Positions 8,809 through 18,776 of a stretch of 64,000 bases of DNA are shown here, one piece after another. Origin of the DNA: Salinicola avicenniae. Its GTDB lineage: Bacteria; Pseudomonadota; Gammaproteobacteria; Pseudomonadales; Halomonadaceae. The stretch's first letter is position 1. Every line of letters starts with the position of its first letter. The stretch covers positions 1-64,000 of the forward strand of contig NZ_JAKQZC010000006.1 in the NCBI RefSeq assembly GCF_023736115.1, written 5' to 3'. The translations under genes were made by a program, and so were the position numbers. The notes below the pieces were generated by a model. That model did not search any database. It was not told the origin of the DNA and worked only from the letters and a program-made list of their open reading frames with translations.

Positions 8809-10527
8809 TCACTTCAGCCACCAGGAGAGAATCAGCAGCAGCAGCAGCACGGTCGCGATCGCCTGCCAGACGTTGGCGGGCTCACGCCAGGGCGGTTTAC
8901 GGCTGCTCTCGTCGTGGCGCGGCGTTGGCCGCAGGTGGTAGGCGAACTCGGAGATACGCCGGAAGCGCAGCGCCCGCAGCGGGTCCAGCGAGCGCCGCAG
9001 CGCATCGTCGAGATCGCTGCTGATCGCCGGATTGCTGAGCGCGGCGGGGCGATAGGTCATCTGCTCGAGATCGGTGTGGCTGCGCAGGTGATTGGGCAGC
9101 ATGGTATACGGCAGATGTCCGGTGAGCATCCAGTAGATCGTGGAGGCGAGCGAGTACTGATCGCTGCGCCTGCCGACCTCCGTATCCAGCGCATACTCCG
9201 GCGCGCTGTGTTCGGTCAGCCCGACCTGCCGCGCCAGCTCTCGCGCCTCGCCCAGCCCGTCGCCGTCGCGCTTGTGGCAGGCACCGAAGTCCGTGAGCAG
9301 CAGGTTGCCATGGCGGTCGATCAACACGTTGTCCGGGTGCACATGCTGGTGCAGGACATCATGGCGGTGCAGCGCCTGAACCGCCTTCACCAATTGTCGT
9401 GCGATCTCCAGCCGCTGCTCCAGACTCGCCCGCGGATGGCGCCCCAGCCACTCGGTCAGCGTCTCGCCGTCGATATAGCCCATCAAATAGTAGAGATGCC
9501 GCCTCGGCCGGGCAGGCTCGACCACCTTGACCACGAACGGCGAGTTAACGCGCTCGACCACCCACTGCTGCAGTCCGAAATGTTCCAGATAGACGTTGCG
9601 CGTGGAGAGCTCGGGGCTCGGTGCCTTGAGCACCATGTCGCGCCCCGTACGACTGTCACGAACCCGATAGAGGCGCGCCTTGGCCGTCCGCGACAAGACC
9701 TCGACAACCTCGAGGCCGTCGATGCGATCGCCACCGGCAAGCTCCGGCGGCACCGGCAGATGATGGAAGACACGCGGCTGCTGGTCGGCGATCTCCTCCG
9801 GCAGACGGTCGACGCGCACCAGTTGGAAGCAGAACTGATTGGCGTTGTAGCCGCGCTCTATCGCGCGCTGGTTGGCCGCTTCGGTCAAGCGCTCGCAGGC
9901 CGCGTCGAGATCGCTGACATCGGCCCGGATCAGTTGCACGTATTCCGATGGCACCAGCGTGCCTCGCACGGCCTGGGTCATGAACAGGAAGAGGTCTCCC
10001 TGCTTGAGCGGAAAGGTCGAGTAGTCGATATCGACGTGCCCATCCATGCCCAGCGCCCGCGACGGATAACGGTAGCCCCCCAGGTCGGTGACGTGATCCC
10101 GGGTCAGTTGCTCGAACTCCGCCCCACGGATACGAAAGACCAGCGTGTCGCCCATGTGAAAAAGGTGCGCCTCGTGCTGGTGGAAGATCATCGCCGACAG
10201 CGAACAGATGTAGCTGCCGCCCTCGATATAACCGCTCTGGCTATAGCACCAGCTGTTGAGCGCCCGCAGTACTCGAGTCGCGGAGGTCTTGATATCCCAG
10301 TGTTCGGGCGTCGAGTAGTAATCGGCGAGAAACCCGCGCACGCTCAGGTCGCCGGCCTGCTTGGCAATCGAGTTACGCCAGGTGGAGTCGCTGATGAGCG
10401 CACACCCCCCCTTGGAAAGCAGCTGGTCACCCTGCGGAATCTGAACCGACATGGAGCTGCGGTGCCGATGCAGATCCGGTGCCACGAAGGCCTGGCCGTA
10501 GGACAGTGACAACGCGCTTTTCGACAA
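8809..10527 (-). CDS. Protein phosphatase 2C / serine-threonine kinase fusion with degenerate catalytic motifs
   Basis: A 572-residue protein: a PP2C-like half (about 1-240), a kinase-like half (about 268-530) and one C-terminal membrane helix (about 553-570). It belongs to the bacterial bifunctional kinase/phosphatase family (KTSATRVLRALNSW and HMGDTLVFRI are family hallmarks). Several active-site residues are missing. In the phosphatase half, ADG is SDS (47-49), the late DG motif reads TQAV (184-187), the final DN motif reads NANQ (228-231), and the early NQD motif is absent. In the kinase half there is no glycine loop (SRTAKARLY, 279-287) and HRD is HQH (393-395). Lys301, Asn400, DFG (413-415) and APE (442-444) remain. 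The start is TTG 10527 behind GGGGGAGAG. The gene stands alone. It is either a pseudoenzyme scaffold or a highly divergent kinase. Confidence 0.85.
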   Translation of the reverse strand: MSKSALSLSYGQAFVAPDLHRHRSSMSVQIPQGDQLLSKGGCALISDSTWRNSIAKQAGDLSVRGFLADYYSTPEHWDIKTSATRVLRALNSWCYSQSGYIEGGSYICSLSAMIFHQHEAHLFHMGDTLVFRIRGAEFEQLTRDHVTDLGGYRYPSRALGMDGHVDIDYSTFPLKQGDLFLFMTQAVRGTLVPSEYVQLIRADVSDLDAACERLTEAANQRAIERGYNANQFCFQLVRVDRLPEEIADQQPRVFHHLPVPPELAGGDRIDGLEVVEVLSRTAKARLYRVRDSRTGRDMVLKAPSPELSTRNVYLEHFGLQQWVVERVNSPFVVKVVEPARPRRHLYYLMGYIDGETLTEWLGRHPRASLEQRLEIARQLVKAVQALHRHDVLHQHVHPDNVLIDRHGNLLLTDFGACHKRDGDGLGEARELARQVGLTEHSAPEYALDTEVGRRSDQYSLASTIYWMLTGHLPYTMLPNHLRSHTDLEQMTYRPAALSNPAISSDLDDALRRSLDPLRALRFRRISEFAYHLRPTPRHDESSRKPPWREPANVWQAIATVLLLLLILSWWLK

Positions 10528-10643
10528 CAGTTCTCTCCCCCATGAATCGATCCGTTCAGGTCAGTGGCGCGTGCCAGCGGCCGGATTCGCCCATCGCCGC
10601 CGCCCTGACATTCGGCTTCGACAGCGAGTGACCACCGACCGGA

Positions 10644-10673
10644 TTGGTAATCGGCCATGCCTGTTCGTATAAT
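10644..10673 (+). promoter_or_regulatory. Probable sigma-70 promoter of ppa
   Basis: TTGGTA (10644-10649) and a perfect TATAAT (10668-10673) are separated by 18 bases. A start of transcription near 10680 would leave a leader of about 47 nt before the ppa ATG at 10727. Confidence 0.6.
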
Positions 10674-10726
10674 TCTCCGGATTTTCGCCCGCTGGTGTTC
10701 AACCTGCAAACCGCAAGGACTCGACG

Positions 10727-11257
10727 ATGAGTTTCGACAAGATTCCCGCCGGAAAGGATCTCCCCAACGACGTGTACGTGGCGATCGAGATTCCCGCCAA
10801 CCACGCGCCGATCAAGTACGAGATCGACAAGGAGATGGACGCTCTGGTCGTGGACCGTTTCATGGCCACCCCGATGTTCTATCCGGCCAATTACGGCTTT
10901 ATTCCGAACACCCTGGCCGACGACGGCGATCCGCTGGATGCGCTGGTCGTCACTCCCTATCCGGTCCAGCCCGGTAGCGTGATTCGCGCTCGTCCGGTTG
11001 GCGTGCTCAACATGTCCGACGAAGCCGGCGAAGACGCCAAGCTGGTCTGCGTGCCGCACGAGAAGCTGACCGCGCTTTACGACGACGTGCGCGAAGTGAC
11101 CGACCTGCCCGAGCTGCTGCGCCAGCAGATCGCGCATTTCTTCGAGAACTACAAGGATCTCGAGAAAGGCAAGTGGGTCAAGATCGACTCCTGGGACGGT
11201 GCCGACGCGGCACGCAAGGCGATCGAGAAGTCTATCGCCGCCTACGAGAACGAATAA
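10727..11257 (+). CDS. ppa: Inorganic pyrophosphatase
   Basis: A 176-residue family I soluble pyrophosphatase. It hydrolyses the pyrophosphate released by biosynthesis to phosphate, using Mg2+. The family signature and active-site stretch are clear: [16 protein letters not shown], then [20 protein letters not shown] with DGDPLDALV as the metal-binding signature, and later [19 protein letters not shown]. Length matches the E. coli enzyme (176). The gene is monocistronic: its own promoter lies upstream and a strong terminator follows 38 bases after the stop. Confidence 0.98.
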   Translation: MSFDKIPAGKDLPNDVYVAIEIPANHAPIKYEIDKEMDALVVDRFMATPMFYPANYGFIPNTLADDGDPLDALVVTPYPVQPGSVIRARPVGVLNMSDEAGEDAKLVCVPHEKLTALYDDVREVTDLPELLRQQIAHFFENYKDLEKGKWVKIDSWDGADAARKAIEKSIAAYENE

Positions 11258-11294
11258 GGCGCACGGCGGCGCGCCCCGCGCGACCGCCATGTTC

Positions 11295-11334
11295 AAAAAC
11301 GCCGCCCCGGTCAGATACCGGGGCGGCGTTTTTT
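11295..11334 (+). terminator. Intrinsic terminator of ppa
   Basis: A 16-bp stem of AAAAACGCCGCCCCGG with its complement, 7-base loop, ending in a T-run. The A-run on the left arm means it can also act on the opposite strand. Confidence 0.9.
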
Positions 11335-11430
11335 GTGGCGTCTCGCCCGAACCGCTCGTGTTGCTGGAGCCAGCGCCGGGCTCTCGCACAAGGATACCGC
11401 TCGCCTGCCGGCTTTCGAGTTGCAGCCCAG

Positions 11431-12576
11431 TCAGAGCTGGGCGCGAATCTCGCCGATCAGCTGCGTGGCACGAACGGTGTAGTTGGCCATCATCAGCGAG
11501 TGGTTGGCAAACAACCCGAAACCGGAACCGTTGAGAATCACTGGGCTCCAGAGCCGCGCCTGCGAGGCTTCCAGCTCCGCGATCAATTGATCGAACTGCG
11601 TGCTTGCCCCGGCCGTCTCGATCGCCTCGGCATAGTCGATCTGTGCAGCGCGCATCAGCTGTGCCAGCGCCCAGGTCGTGCCACGCGCTTCGAAGAAAAC
11701 GTTGTCGATATGGAACCAGGGCGTGCGCTCGCGCTGGACATCACCGCTCGGCGACTGCCCCACATTCGCCGCGAGCTGGCGCGTCTGGGTACGCAGCCGC
11801 TGCTGCGCGACCGCCAGCCAGGCAGACAGATTCTCGGCGCTCGGCGACCCCGGCGCCTCTGATTGGCCGGGCGTTGCCGCGGCGCTCTCGCCATCGGCTG
11901 CGCTATCCGGACCGCCATCGGTCTCTGAAGACTCGTCGCCGCTGGCACTCGCCGCATCCCGGTTGGCCACCGCCGCCTCATCGGTATCGGCGGCTTGCGA
12001 GGGTGAGCTTGCGCGGCTCGCGTTCTCCAGCGCCGTGAACGCCTCACCGAGATCGTTGCGCGCGGACAGTAGCTGTTTTTCCGCCGTCGGCCATCGCCAG
12101 CTGTCGAGATCGCCGCCGAGCGCGTCTTCGGCGTGCGAGAGCGGCGCCTGGCCGATATCCAGGCCGTCGCCCAGCGCCGCGACCGCATCCTGCACCTGCC
12201 TCGTCACGCCTTTTTCCCAGTTCGGCATGTTGTCGAGCCAGAGCCCCGGCGGCATCACGTCGTTGCGCAGGTAGCCCCCCGGCTTGTTCAACAGCGTATC
12301 GAGCATGGCCAGGTTGGTCGCCAGCAGCGCCTCGCCTGGCTGAATCGTCGCCGAACCGGCGCCGGTGTCGACCGCCTGCGGAAAGCCACGCTGACGCTCC
12401 ACGGCCTGCTGTGGCGATACCGGGCTGGGTGTCCAGCTCCACCAGATGCCCAGCACGATACAGACCAGCAGGTAGATGACCACCAGCGCGACCAGCGGCT
12501 TCCAGATCCAGCCGTACTGGGGCGTCTCGAGCGGGTTGGTTCGCGTATCGGTCGATGTCTTGCGAAACAGGGCCAT
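11431..12576 (-). CDS. DUF2333 family inner-membrane protein
   Basis: A 381-residue protein of unknown function matching the DUF2333 pattern of marine and halophilic gammaproteobacteria. After a short cytoplasmic N-terminus there is one membrane helix at about residues 26-48 (PLVALVVIYLLVCIVLGIWW). A periplasmic region follows, with GEALLATNLAMLDTLLNKPGGYLRND, DNMPNWEKGV and a C-terminal block FFEARGTTWALAQLMRAAQIDY. Between them lies a low-complexity stretch rich in Ala, Ser, Asp and Glu (about residues 190-245) that probably varies between strains. ATG 12576 is the only sensible start. It is convergent with ppa and divergent from dsbD, and not in an evident operon. Confidence 0.85.
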   Translation of the reverse strand: MALFRKTSTDTRTNPLETPQYGWIWKPLVALVVIYLLVCIVLGIWWSWTPSPVSPQQAVERQRGFPQAVDTGAGSATIQPGEALLATNLAMLDTLLNKPGGYLRNDVMPPGLWLDNMPNWEKGVTRQVQDAVAALGDGLDIGQAPLSHAEDALGGDLDSWRWPTAEKQLLSARNDLGEAFTALENASRASSPSQAADTDEAAVANRDAASASGDESSETDGGPDSAADGESAAATPGQSEAPGSPSAENLSAWLAVAQQRLRTQTRQLAANVGQSPSGDVQRERTPWFHIDNVFFEARGTTWALAQLMRAAQIDYAEAIETAGASTQFDQLIAELEASQARLWSPVILNGSGFGLFANHSLMMANYTVRATQLIGEIRAQL

Positions 12577-12866
12577 GGACGATCCTTGTCATTCCAGGTG
12601 GAGGGCGCCCCGGGTTGGGCATCGCTTCAGTCTATCCTATCATGCAGCGTCTGCCGCGCAGCCCGCCTTTGGTGCAGTCCCCGGCACGTCGACCGACAGT
12701 GCGCGACACGGGACAACCCGAACGGCGAGCAGGCACTTTTTACCTGTTTCGCGATCAAACCTGCCGCTGCGCCTGACAATCCGGCGTCACGCAGGCAGGA
12801 TGCGCAGCCCTATTGCCGTTACCGAAGGTCACGGCGCCAATTGCTTGTCGGGAAACCCGCTTCAGA

Positions 12867-14915
12867 ATGTCGCGTCTCTACTTACTGCTCGTTGCCTGCT
12901 GTCTGGTTCTATCCTGCGCCAACGCACAGGCCGCCTGGCCGTTTTCGTCCTCCGAGAAGGACAACACCGCCGCTGCCGGCAACCCGTCCCAGTTTCTGCC
13001 GGTGGACGAGGCCTTCCAGGCCTATGCCTGGCATGATGACTCGCGCGTCTACGTCGGCGTGCGCGCCCGCCCCGGGTACTATCTCTATCGCCAGCGTTTC
13101 GCGCTGGAGAGCAGTGATCCCCATCTCTCTCTCGGCACGCTGCAGATGCCCGCCGGCACCTTCAAAAACGACCCCTATCTCGGCGACGTGCATATCTTTC
13201 GCGACCGGGTTCAGCTCAGCGCCCCGTTGCCGCCGGCCGCGACCGCTGACCGCGAAGGCGCCCTGCCGGTCACGCTCAGCTTTCAGGGCTGCGCCGACGC
13301 CGGCCTCTGCTATCCGCCCGAGCACTGGTCGCTCTCGGCCCGCGCCGGCTCGGCTCCAGCGGGCTATACCGATGCCAGCGACGATGCCCAAGCTTCGCCA
13401 CTGGGCTCGACACCGGCATCGGGCAACGCCCCGTTCGCAGCCGATCCTGGCCCGGCTCCTCAGGCCGACCCGATCGGCGCGCCCTCCTCGCCTCCGGCGG
13501 CATCCGCCAAGACGTTGCCCCTCACGACAGGAGACGCGGCCTCTCTTGCCCCCGTCAGTGACGACGGCCACTTTCAATCGCTGCTGCGCGGTGGTCTCGG
13601 TATCGCCTCTCTGGGGTTTTTCTTCCTCGCCGGCCTAGGGCTGACCTTCACGCCATGCGTACTGCCGATGGTGCCGATCCTGACCTCGATCATCGTCGGC
13701 CAGCATGCCGGGCGCCGCCGAGCCTTGGTGCTGTCGGTCAGCTATGTCGTCGGCATGGCACTCACCTTCACCCTGCTCGGTACACTGATGGGGCTGTTCG
13801 GTGCGTCGCTGAACCTGCAGGCGCGCCTGCAGTCTCCTTGGGTACTCATTCCCTTCGCGCTGCTGTTCGTGCTCTTTGCCTGTGCGATGTTCGGCCGTTT
13901 CGATCTGCGCCTACCAAACGGCCTGAGCCAGCGCGCCGATGCCTGGCAGCAGCGGCTGCGCCGCAGCGGTCCGCTCGGGCTGGCCGTCGCCGGCGCGCTG
14001 TCGGTGCTGGTGGTATCGCCCTGCGTCTCTGCACCGTTAGCCGGGGCGCTGGTCTTCATCTCCTCCACCGGCGATACCGTGGCCGGCGCACTGGCACTGC
14101 TGGCGCTGGCGCTAGGCATGGGACTACCGCTGATTCTGGTGGGCACCTTCGGCACCCGCTGGTTACCGCGCACCGGCCACTGGATGAATAGCGTCAAGGC
14201 GCTATTCGGCGTGATGCTGCTGGGCGTCGCTATCTGGCTAATCGAGCGCCTGCTCCCTGGCCCACTGGCACTGGTGCTGTGGGGCGTGCTGGCGCTGGGG
14301 TGCGCCGTTGCGCTGGGGCCATGGCGACCGCTACCGACAGCGCAGGGCAGCAACCCATCCGGAGGCCTGCACCGGGCACCCGCCAGCGCCACCGGCGGCT
14401 GGCCCCTGATTCGCCAAACCGCTGGCTGGGTGCTTCTCGTCTGGGGTGTCGCCATGGTCTGGGGGGCGGCCCAGGGCCAGAGCGACCCTCTGCGCCCACT
14501 GCGCGGGCCGATGACGAGCGATCACTCGACGCCCGCGGCGCCGGTATTTCACACGGTCACCGATCTCGATCAGCTCTCGGCGGCGCTCGACGCCGCCCGC
14601 GAGGCCGGCCGCCCGGCCATGGTCGATGTCAGCGCCGAATGGTGTATCGCCTGCAAGGTGATGGAACGCGAAGTCTTCCCCGCTCCCGCGGTCGCGGCAC
14701 GGCTCGCCGACTTTGCGCTGATTCGCGCCGACGTCACCGATGACGTGCCGGCCAGCCGCGAACTGCTGGCGCATTACCGGCTGTTCGGTCCGCCAGCCTT
14801 TCTGTTCTTCGCCGGGGACCATGAACTCACGCGCGCCCGAGTCCAGGGCGAAATGGAGGCTGACGCCTTCGCCGCGCACCTGGCCACGGTCGAGCGTCTC
14901 TCGGCTCAAGACTGA
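12867..14915 (+). CDS. dsbD: Thiol:disulfide interchange protein DsbD
   Basis: A 682-residue inner-membrane reductase that passes electrons from cytoplasmic thioredoxin to periplasmic DsbC/DsbG and cytochrome c maturation proteins. I start it at ATG 12867 because a signal peptide begins there (MSRLYLLLVACCLVLSCANAQA); upstream in-frame starts would bury it. The periplasmic alpha domain has the redox pair in CADAGLCYPP. The membrane beta domain (about eight helices) has FTPCVLPMVPIL and VVSPCVSAPLAGA, the two conserved membrane cysteines. The C-terminal gamma domain has the thioredoxin-like WCIACK. A Pro/Ala/Ser-rich linker between alpha and beta is longer than in E. coli. The gene precedes aroQ with a 257-base gap. 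Confidence 0.95.
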   Translation: MSRLYLLLVACCLVLSCANAQAAWPFSSSEKDNTAAAGNPSQFLPVDEAFQAYAWHDDSRVYVGVRARPGYYLYRQRFALESSDPHLSLGTLQMPAGTFKNDPYLGDVHIFRDRVQLSAPLPPAATADREGALPVTLSFQGCADAGLCYPPEHWSLSARAGSAPAGYTDASDDAQASPLGSTPASGNAPFAADPGPAPQADPIGAPSSPPAASAKTLPLTTGDAASLAPVSDDGHFQSLLRGGLGIASLGFFFLAGLGLTFTPCVLPMVPILTSIIVGQHAGRRRALVLSVSYVVGMALTFTLLGTLMGLFGASLNLQARLQSPWVLIPFALLFVLFACAMFGRFDLRLPNGLSQRADAWQQRLRRSGPLGLAVAGALSVLVVSPCVSAPLAGALVFISSTGDTVAGALALLALALGMGLPLILVGTFGTRWLPRTGHWMNSVKALFGVMLLGVAIWLIERLLPGPLALVLWGVLALGCAVALGPWRPLPTAQGSNPSGGLHRAPASATGGWPLIRQTAGWVLLVWGVAMVWGAAQGQSDPLRPLRGPMTSDHSTPAAPVFHTVTDLDQLSAALDAAREAGRPAMVDVSAEWCIACKVMEREVFPAPAVAARLADFALIRADVTDDVPASRELLAHYRLFGPPAFLFFAGDHELTRARVQGEMEADAFAAHLATVERLSAQD

Positions 14916-15172
14916 CGCCGACGGCGAGAGGCGCCGCCTGATTCACCAGGCTTTACAACCGCCGACCACTTCGCCCCGGGAGCCTATGGCCGCCTGGGCT
15001 AGCGCTTACACACCATTAACGAACATCGTTCGAGCGTCAGGGTGGACACCTGCCAGATTTTTCGGCAAACTTCGGGCCACTGAAAAACACGCCGCCGATG
15101 ACGCCATCTTGCAGGAAAGTGACGTGAACTCGGCAAAGCGCGACAGGGTTAACAGCGCCAGGAAAGCGATCA

Positions 15173-15616
15173 ATGGCTAGACTCCTCGTTCTCAACGGTC
15201 CCAATCTCAACCTGCTCGGCACCCGGGAGCCGGCGGTCTACGGCACCACGACGCTCGAGGATATTCGCCTGCGACTGACCGAACGCGCCCTCGCCGCCGG
15301 CCATCAGCTGGACTGGTTGCAGTCCAACGCCGAACACGAACTGGTCGAACGCGTTCACGCCGCCCGCCTCGAAGGCATCGACTTTATCCTGCTCAATCCC
15401 GCTGCGTTCACGCATACCAGCGTTGCACTGCGCGATGCGCTGACCGGCGTCGATATACCCTTCATCGAGCTGCATCTTTCCAACGTCCATGCCCGCGAGC
15501 CGTTTCGTACGCACTCGTACTTCACCGATGTCGCCCGCGGCGTGATTGCCGGTTTCGGGGCGGACAGCTACACATTGGCGTTGGAAGCCGCGCTGGCACA
15601 GCTAGCGTCACGCTAG
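15173..15616 (+). CDS. aroQ: 3-dehydroquinate dehydratase, type II
   Basis: A 147-residue cytoplasmic enzyme of the shikimate pathway that dehydrates 3-dehydroquinate to 3-dehydroshikimate. Type II marks are [17 protein letters not shown] at the N-terminus, [16 protein letters not shown] (substrate-binding Asn and neighbours), [16 protein letters not shown] (catalytic His) and [19 protein letters not shown]. Length is standard. It heads the aroQ-accB-accC order common in gammaproteobacteria, with a 63-base gap to accB. Confidence 0.97.
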   Translation: MARLLVLNGPNLNLLGTREPAVYGTTTLEDIRLRLTERALAAGHQLDWLQSNAEHELVERVHAARLEGIDFILLNPAAFTHTSVALRDALTGVDIPFIELHLSNVHAREPFRTHSYFTDVARGVIAGFGADSYTLALEAALAQLASR

Positions 15617-15679
15617 ATTGCCACTCCACTCTCGTCGTTCTCCGGAACGCTTCACCTGACTGAAAAGAGCTACACCGCC

Positions 15680-16150
15680 ATGGATATACGCAAGGTCAAG
15701 AAACTCATCGAACTGCTCGAAGAGTCCAACATCAGCGAGATCGAGATTCAGGAAGGCGAGGAGTCGGTACGCATCAGCCGCCACCCGAATGGCTTTGGCG
15801 CCCTGCAGCAGCCGATGGCCGCCATGCCGCAGCCGGCCGTACCGGCCGCCGCGCCGGCGCCGACCGCGCCGAGCGCCGATGCCGGCGAACCGGCACCGGC
15901 ACCGGCACAGCCTGCCGGCCACGCCGTGACCTCGCCCATGGTCGGCACCTTCTACCGTTCACCGGCGCCGGGCGCGAAGTCGTTCGTCGAAGTCGGACAG
16001 AGCGTCAAGAAGGGTGACACCGTGTGCATCGTCGAGGCGATGAAGATGATGAACCAGATCGAAGCCGACAAGGACGGCGTCATCGAAGCAATCCTGGTCG
16101 AGGATGGCGAACCGGTCGAATTCGACCAGCCGATGATCATCATCAACTAA
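15680..16150 (+). CDS. accB: Biotin carboxyl carrier protein of acetyl-CoA carboxylase
   Basis: A 156-residue carrier that holds biotin and shuttles carboxyl groups for malonyl-CoA synthesis. The N-terminal helix ([23 protein letters not shown]) is followed by an Ala/Pro linker (about residues 50-78) and the biotinyl domain. The lysine to be biotinylated is in [13 protein letters not shown]. The following accC starts 20 bases later, so both subunits are made from one transcript, as in E. coli. Confidence 0.97.
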   Translation: MDIRKVKKLIELLEESNISEIEIQEGEESVRISRHPNGFGALQQPMAAMPQPAVPAAAPAPTAPSADAGEPAPAPAQPAGHAVTSPMVGTFYRSPAPGAKSFVEVGQSVKKGDTVCIVEAMKMMNQIEADKDGVIEAILVEDGEPVEFDQPMIIIN

Positions 16151-16170
16151 GCCATACGAGCGAAACCATC

Positions 16171-17514
16171 ATGTTGGACAAGGTACTCATCGCCAACCGC
16201 GGCGAGATCGCCCTTCGGGTCCTGCGCGCCTGCAAGGAGCTGGGGATCAAGACCGTGGCGGTTCACTCCAAGGCCGACCGGGAACTGATGCACGTTCGCC
16301 TGGCGGACGAAGCGGTCTGTATCGGCCCGGCCTCGTCGGCGCAGTCCTATCTCAACATCCCGGCACTGATCAGCGCCGCCGAGGTGACGGACTCCAGCGC
16401 CATCCACCCGGGCTACGGCTTCCTCTCCGAGAACGCCAACTTCGCCGAGCAGGTCGAGCGCTCCGGTTTCACCTTCGTCGGCCCGCGCGCCGAGACCATT
16501 CGCCTGATGGGCGACAAGGTCAGTGCGATCAACGCCATGAAGACCGCTGGCGTCCCGACGGTGCCTGGCTCCGACGGCCCGCTGCCGGAGGATGACGACG
16601 AGATTCGTCGCATCGCCGGCCGGATCGGCTACCCGGTGATCATCAAGGCTGCCGCCGGTGGCGGCGGTCGCGGCATGCGTGTGGTGCGCAACGACGACGA
16701 AGTCGCTCACGCCGCCAGCGTCACCCGCACCGAGGCGGCTGCCGCCTTCGGTGACGGCACCGTCTACATGGAGAAGTTCCTGGAGAATCCGCGTCACGTG
16801 GAAGTCCAGGTACTCGCCGACGGCCAGGGCAACGCGATCCACCTCTACGATCGCGACTGCTCGCTGCAGCGCCGCCACCAGAAGGTACTCGAGGAGGCCC
16901 CGGCCCCCCATCTCGACCCGGACGCTCGCGCCCAGGTGCTGAAGGCCTGTACCGACGCCTGCATCGAGATCAACTACCGTGGCGCCGGCACTTTCGAGTT
17001 CCTGTACGAGAACGGCGAGTTCTTCTTCATCGAGATGAACACCCGCGTGCAGGTCGAGCACCCGGTCACCGAAATGGTTACCGGTGTCGATATCGTCAAG
17101 GAGCAGCTGCGCATCGCCTGCGGCCAACCGCTGTCGATCAAGCAGTCCGATGTCGAGCTGCGCGGCCACGCCTTCGAGTGCCGCATCAACGCCGAGGACG
17201 CGCGCACCTTCATGCCGTCGCCGGGCAAGATCGACCTCTACCACCCGCCGGGCGGTCTCGGCGTGCGCATGGACTCGCACATCTACACCGGCTACAGCGT
17301 GCCGCCCCACTACGATTCGCTGATCGGCAAGCTGATCACCTGGGGTGCCGACCGCGATATCGCACTGGTGCGGATGCGCAATGCGCTGGACGAGCTGCTG
17401 GTCGAAGGCATCAAGACCAATATCGACCTGCAGAAGGATCTCGTTCGCGATAGCGCCTTCCAGCGTGGCGGCGTCAACATTCACTACCTGGAGAAGAAGC
17501 TCGGGATCCACTGA
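16171..17514 (+). CDS. accC: Acetyl-CoA carboxylase, biotin carboxylase subunit
   Basis: A 447-residue ATP-grasp enzyme that carboxylates biotin on AccB. I begin it at ATG 16171 ([20 protein letters not shown]), the conserved N-terminus; the frame is open further upstream inside accB, but that part is not coding. Motifs include [17 protein letters not shown], the glycine-rich ATP loop [35 protein letters not shown] and [20 protein letters not shown] with the catalytic Arg/Glu cluster. Length matches E. coli AccC (449). A strong terminator follows 17 bases after the stop. Confidence 0.97.
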   Translation: MLDKVLIANRGEIALRVLRACKELGIKTVAVHSKADRELMHVRLADEAVCIGPASSAQSYLNIPALISAAEVTDSSAIHPGYGFLSENANFAEQVERSGFTFVGPRAETIRLMGDKVSAINAMKTAGVPTVPGSDGPLPEDDDEIRRIAGRIGYPVIIKAAAGGGGRGMRVVRNDDEVAHAASVTRTEAAAAFGDGTVYMEKFLENPRHVEVQVLADGQGNAIHLYDRDCSLQRRHQKVLEEAPAPHLDPDARAQVLKACTDACIEINYRGAGTFEFLYENGEFFFIEMNTRVQVEHPVTEMVTGVDIVKEQLRIACGQPLSIKQSDVELRGHAFECRINAEDARTFMPSPGKIDLYHPPGGLGVRMDSHIYTGYSVPPHYDSLIGKLITWGADRDIALVRMRNALDELLVEGIKTNIDLQKDLVRDSAFQRGGVNIHYLEKKLGIH

Positions 17515-17530
17515 GTCTCGAATCTTCTCG

Positions 17531-17566
17531 ACGGGGCGGCCTATCCTGCGATGGCCGCCCCGTTTG
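17531..17566 (+). terminator. Intrinsic terminator of the aroQ-accB-accC block
   Basis: ACGGGGCGGCC (17531-17541) pairs with GGCCGCCCCGT (17553-17563) around an 11-base loop and is followed by a short T-run. Confidence 0.85.
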
Positions 17567-17709
17567 CGTCGTGATCCCCGATCGGAACGTCACGTCACGA
17601 TACCATTTTGGTCGACACCGTCGCGGCAGGCCCTGATTGCGAATCTCAGACACCGGCCAAGGTGATGCTCGCAACGTGCGGTTCGACCCATCATTTCAGG
17701 AGAGTCGCC

Positions 17710-18609
17710 ATGGCGTGGCTACAACTCAAGGCGCATATCGCCCCCGAGCAGGCCGAATGGCTGGAAGAGCTGCTGCTCGCCGAAGGTGCCAGCGCGATCA
17801 CACTGCAAGACGCACATGACGAGCCGGTGTTCGAACCGGACCGAGGTACCACACCGCTGTGGCGCGAAACCGTACTGACCGGGCTCTACGACGATCTCAA
17901 CGATGTCGAGGCGATGATCGAACGCGTTCGTCGCACCTGGGCGGCGCACCAGCCGGAAGAGCCGGCGCCGCAGATCGACTATGAGCTGCTCGCCGACCGC
18001 GACTGGGAGCGCGAGTGGATGGACGGCTTCGAACCGCTGCGCATGGGCGAGCGGCTGTGGATCGTACCGAGCTGGCATCAGGCACCGGATCCCGAGGCGG
18101 TGAATCTGCTGCTCGACCCCGGGCTCGCCTTCGGCACCGGCACCCATCCGACCACCGCACTCTGTCTCGGCTGGTTGGATGGCCAAGACCTCGATCAGCG
18201 CCACGTGCTCGACTACGGCTGCGGCTCCGGCATTCTGGCCATCGCCGCACTCAAGCTGGGCGCGGATACCGCCGTCGGCGTCGATATCGACCCTCAGGCG
18301 CTGCAGGCCAGTCGCGATAACGCCGAGCGCAACGCCATCGACGAGGCCCAACTGATCCTCGACTACCCGGAAAAGCTCGGCCAGGGCCGCTTCGATGTCG
18401 TGGTCGCCAATATCCTGGCCGCGCCGCTGATCGAGCTCGCCGCCGACATCGCCGGTCGCGTCGCGCCGGGGAGCCTCATCGCCCTCTCCGGCATCCTGAG
18501 CGCGCAAGCGGACTCGGTCCTCGACGCCTATCGCGCACAGGGGCTGTACATGGACGAGCCGGTCGAAAAAGATGGCTGGATTCTGCTGACCGGCCGGCGC
18601 CCCGCCTAG
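17710..18609 (+). CDS. prmA: Ribosomal protein L11 methyltransferase
   Basis: A 299-residue SAM-dependent enzyme that trimethylates L11. The start is ATG 17710, giving the conserved N-terminus MAWLQLKAHIAPEQAEWLEE. An N-terminal substrate-recognition domain is followed by DPGLAFGTGTHPTTALCLGWL, the SAM motif DYGCGSGILAIAALKLGA, GVDIDPQALQASRDNAERN, and DVVVANILAAPLIELA (the NIL motif). Length is normal. It sits between accC and dusB, an order seen in many gammaproteobacteria. Confidence 0.96.
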   Translation: MAWLQLKAHIAPEQAEWLEELLLAEGASAITLQDAHDEPVFEPDRGTTPLWRETVLTGLYDDLNDVEAMIERVRRTWAAHQPEEPAPQIDYELLADRDWEREWMDGFEPLRMGERLWIVPSWHQAPDPEAVNLLLDPGLAFGTGTHPTTALCLGWLDGQDLDQRHVLDYGCGSGILAIAALKLGADTAVGVDIDPQALQASRDNAERNAIDEAQLILDYPEKLGQGRFDVVVANILAAPLIELAADIAGRVAPGSLIALSGILSAQADSVLDAYRAQGLYMDEPVEKDGWILLTGRRPA

Positions 18610-18776
18610 CCCATTGGTCAGGGCGCTCCACCCTGTCACCCCCTCCGCTACCCCCGGCGACACTGGCGTCGTCGGGGAACGACTACGGCTTAGGTCTGGC
18701 GTGGCCAAACAGCGCTTCAACAAACCGGGGGTGACCGGTATCATAGCTTCCCCGTTTTGCCTGAGCCTCAGAACCG

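Noticed and set aside
8914..10509. Long open frame on the plus strand opposite the kinase/phosphatase gene
   Set aside because: It has no ribosome-binding site and its composition follows the GC-rich codons of the minus-strand gene. The minus-strand protein has clear family motifs.
12133..13638. A 501-codon plus-strand frame across DUF2333 and dsbD
   Set aside because: It crosses a minus-strand gene, an intergenic region and part of dsbD in a wrong frame, with no domain.
15018..15030. CGAACATCGTTCG palindrome before aroQ as a LexA site
   Set aside because: It fits neither the CTGT-N8-ACAG nor the GAAC-N4-GTTC consensus, having three bases in the middle.
16147..17511. Long open frame on the minus strand opposite accC
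   Set aside because: It is a complement shadow of a conserved gene in high-GC DNA and resembles no protein.
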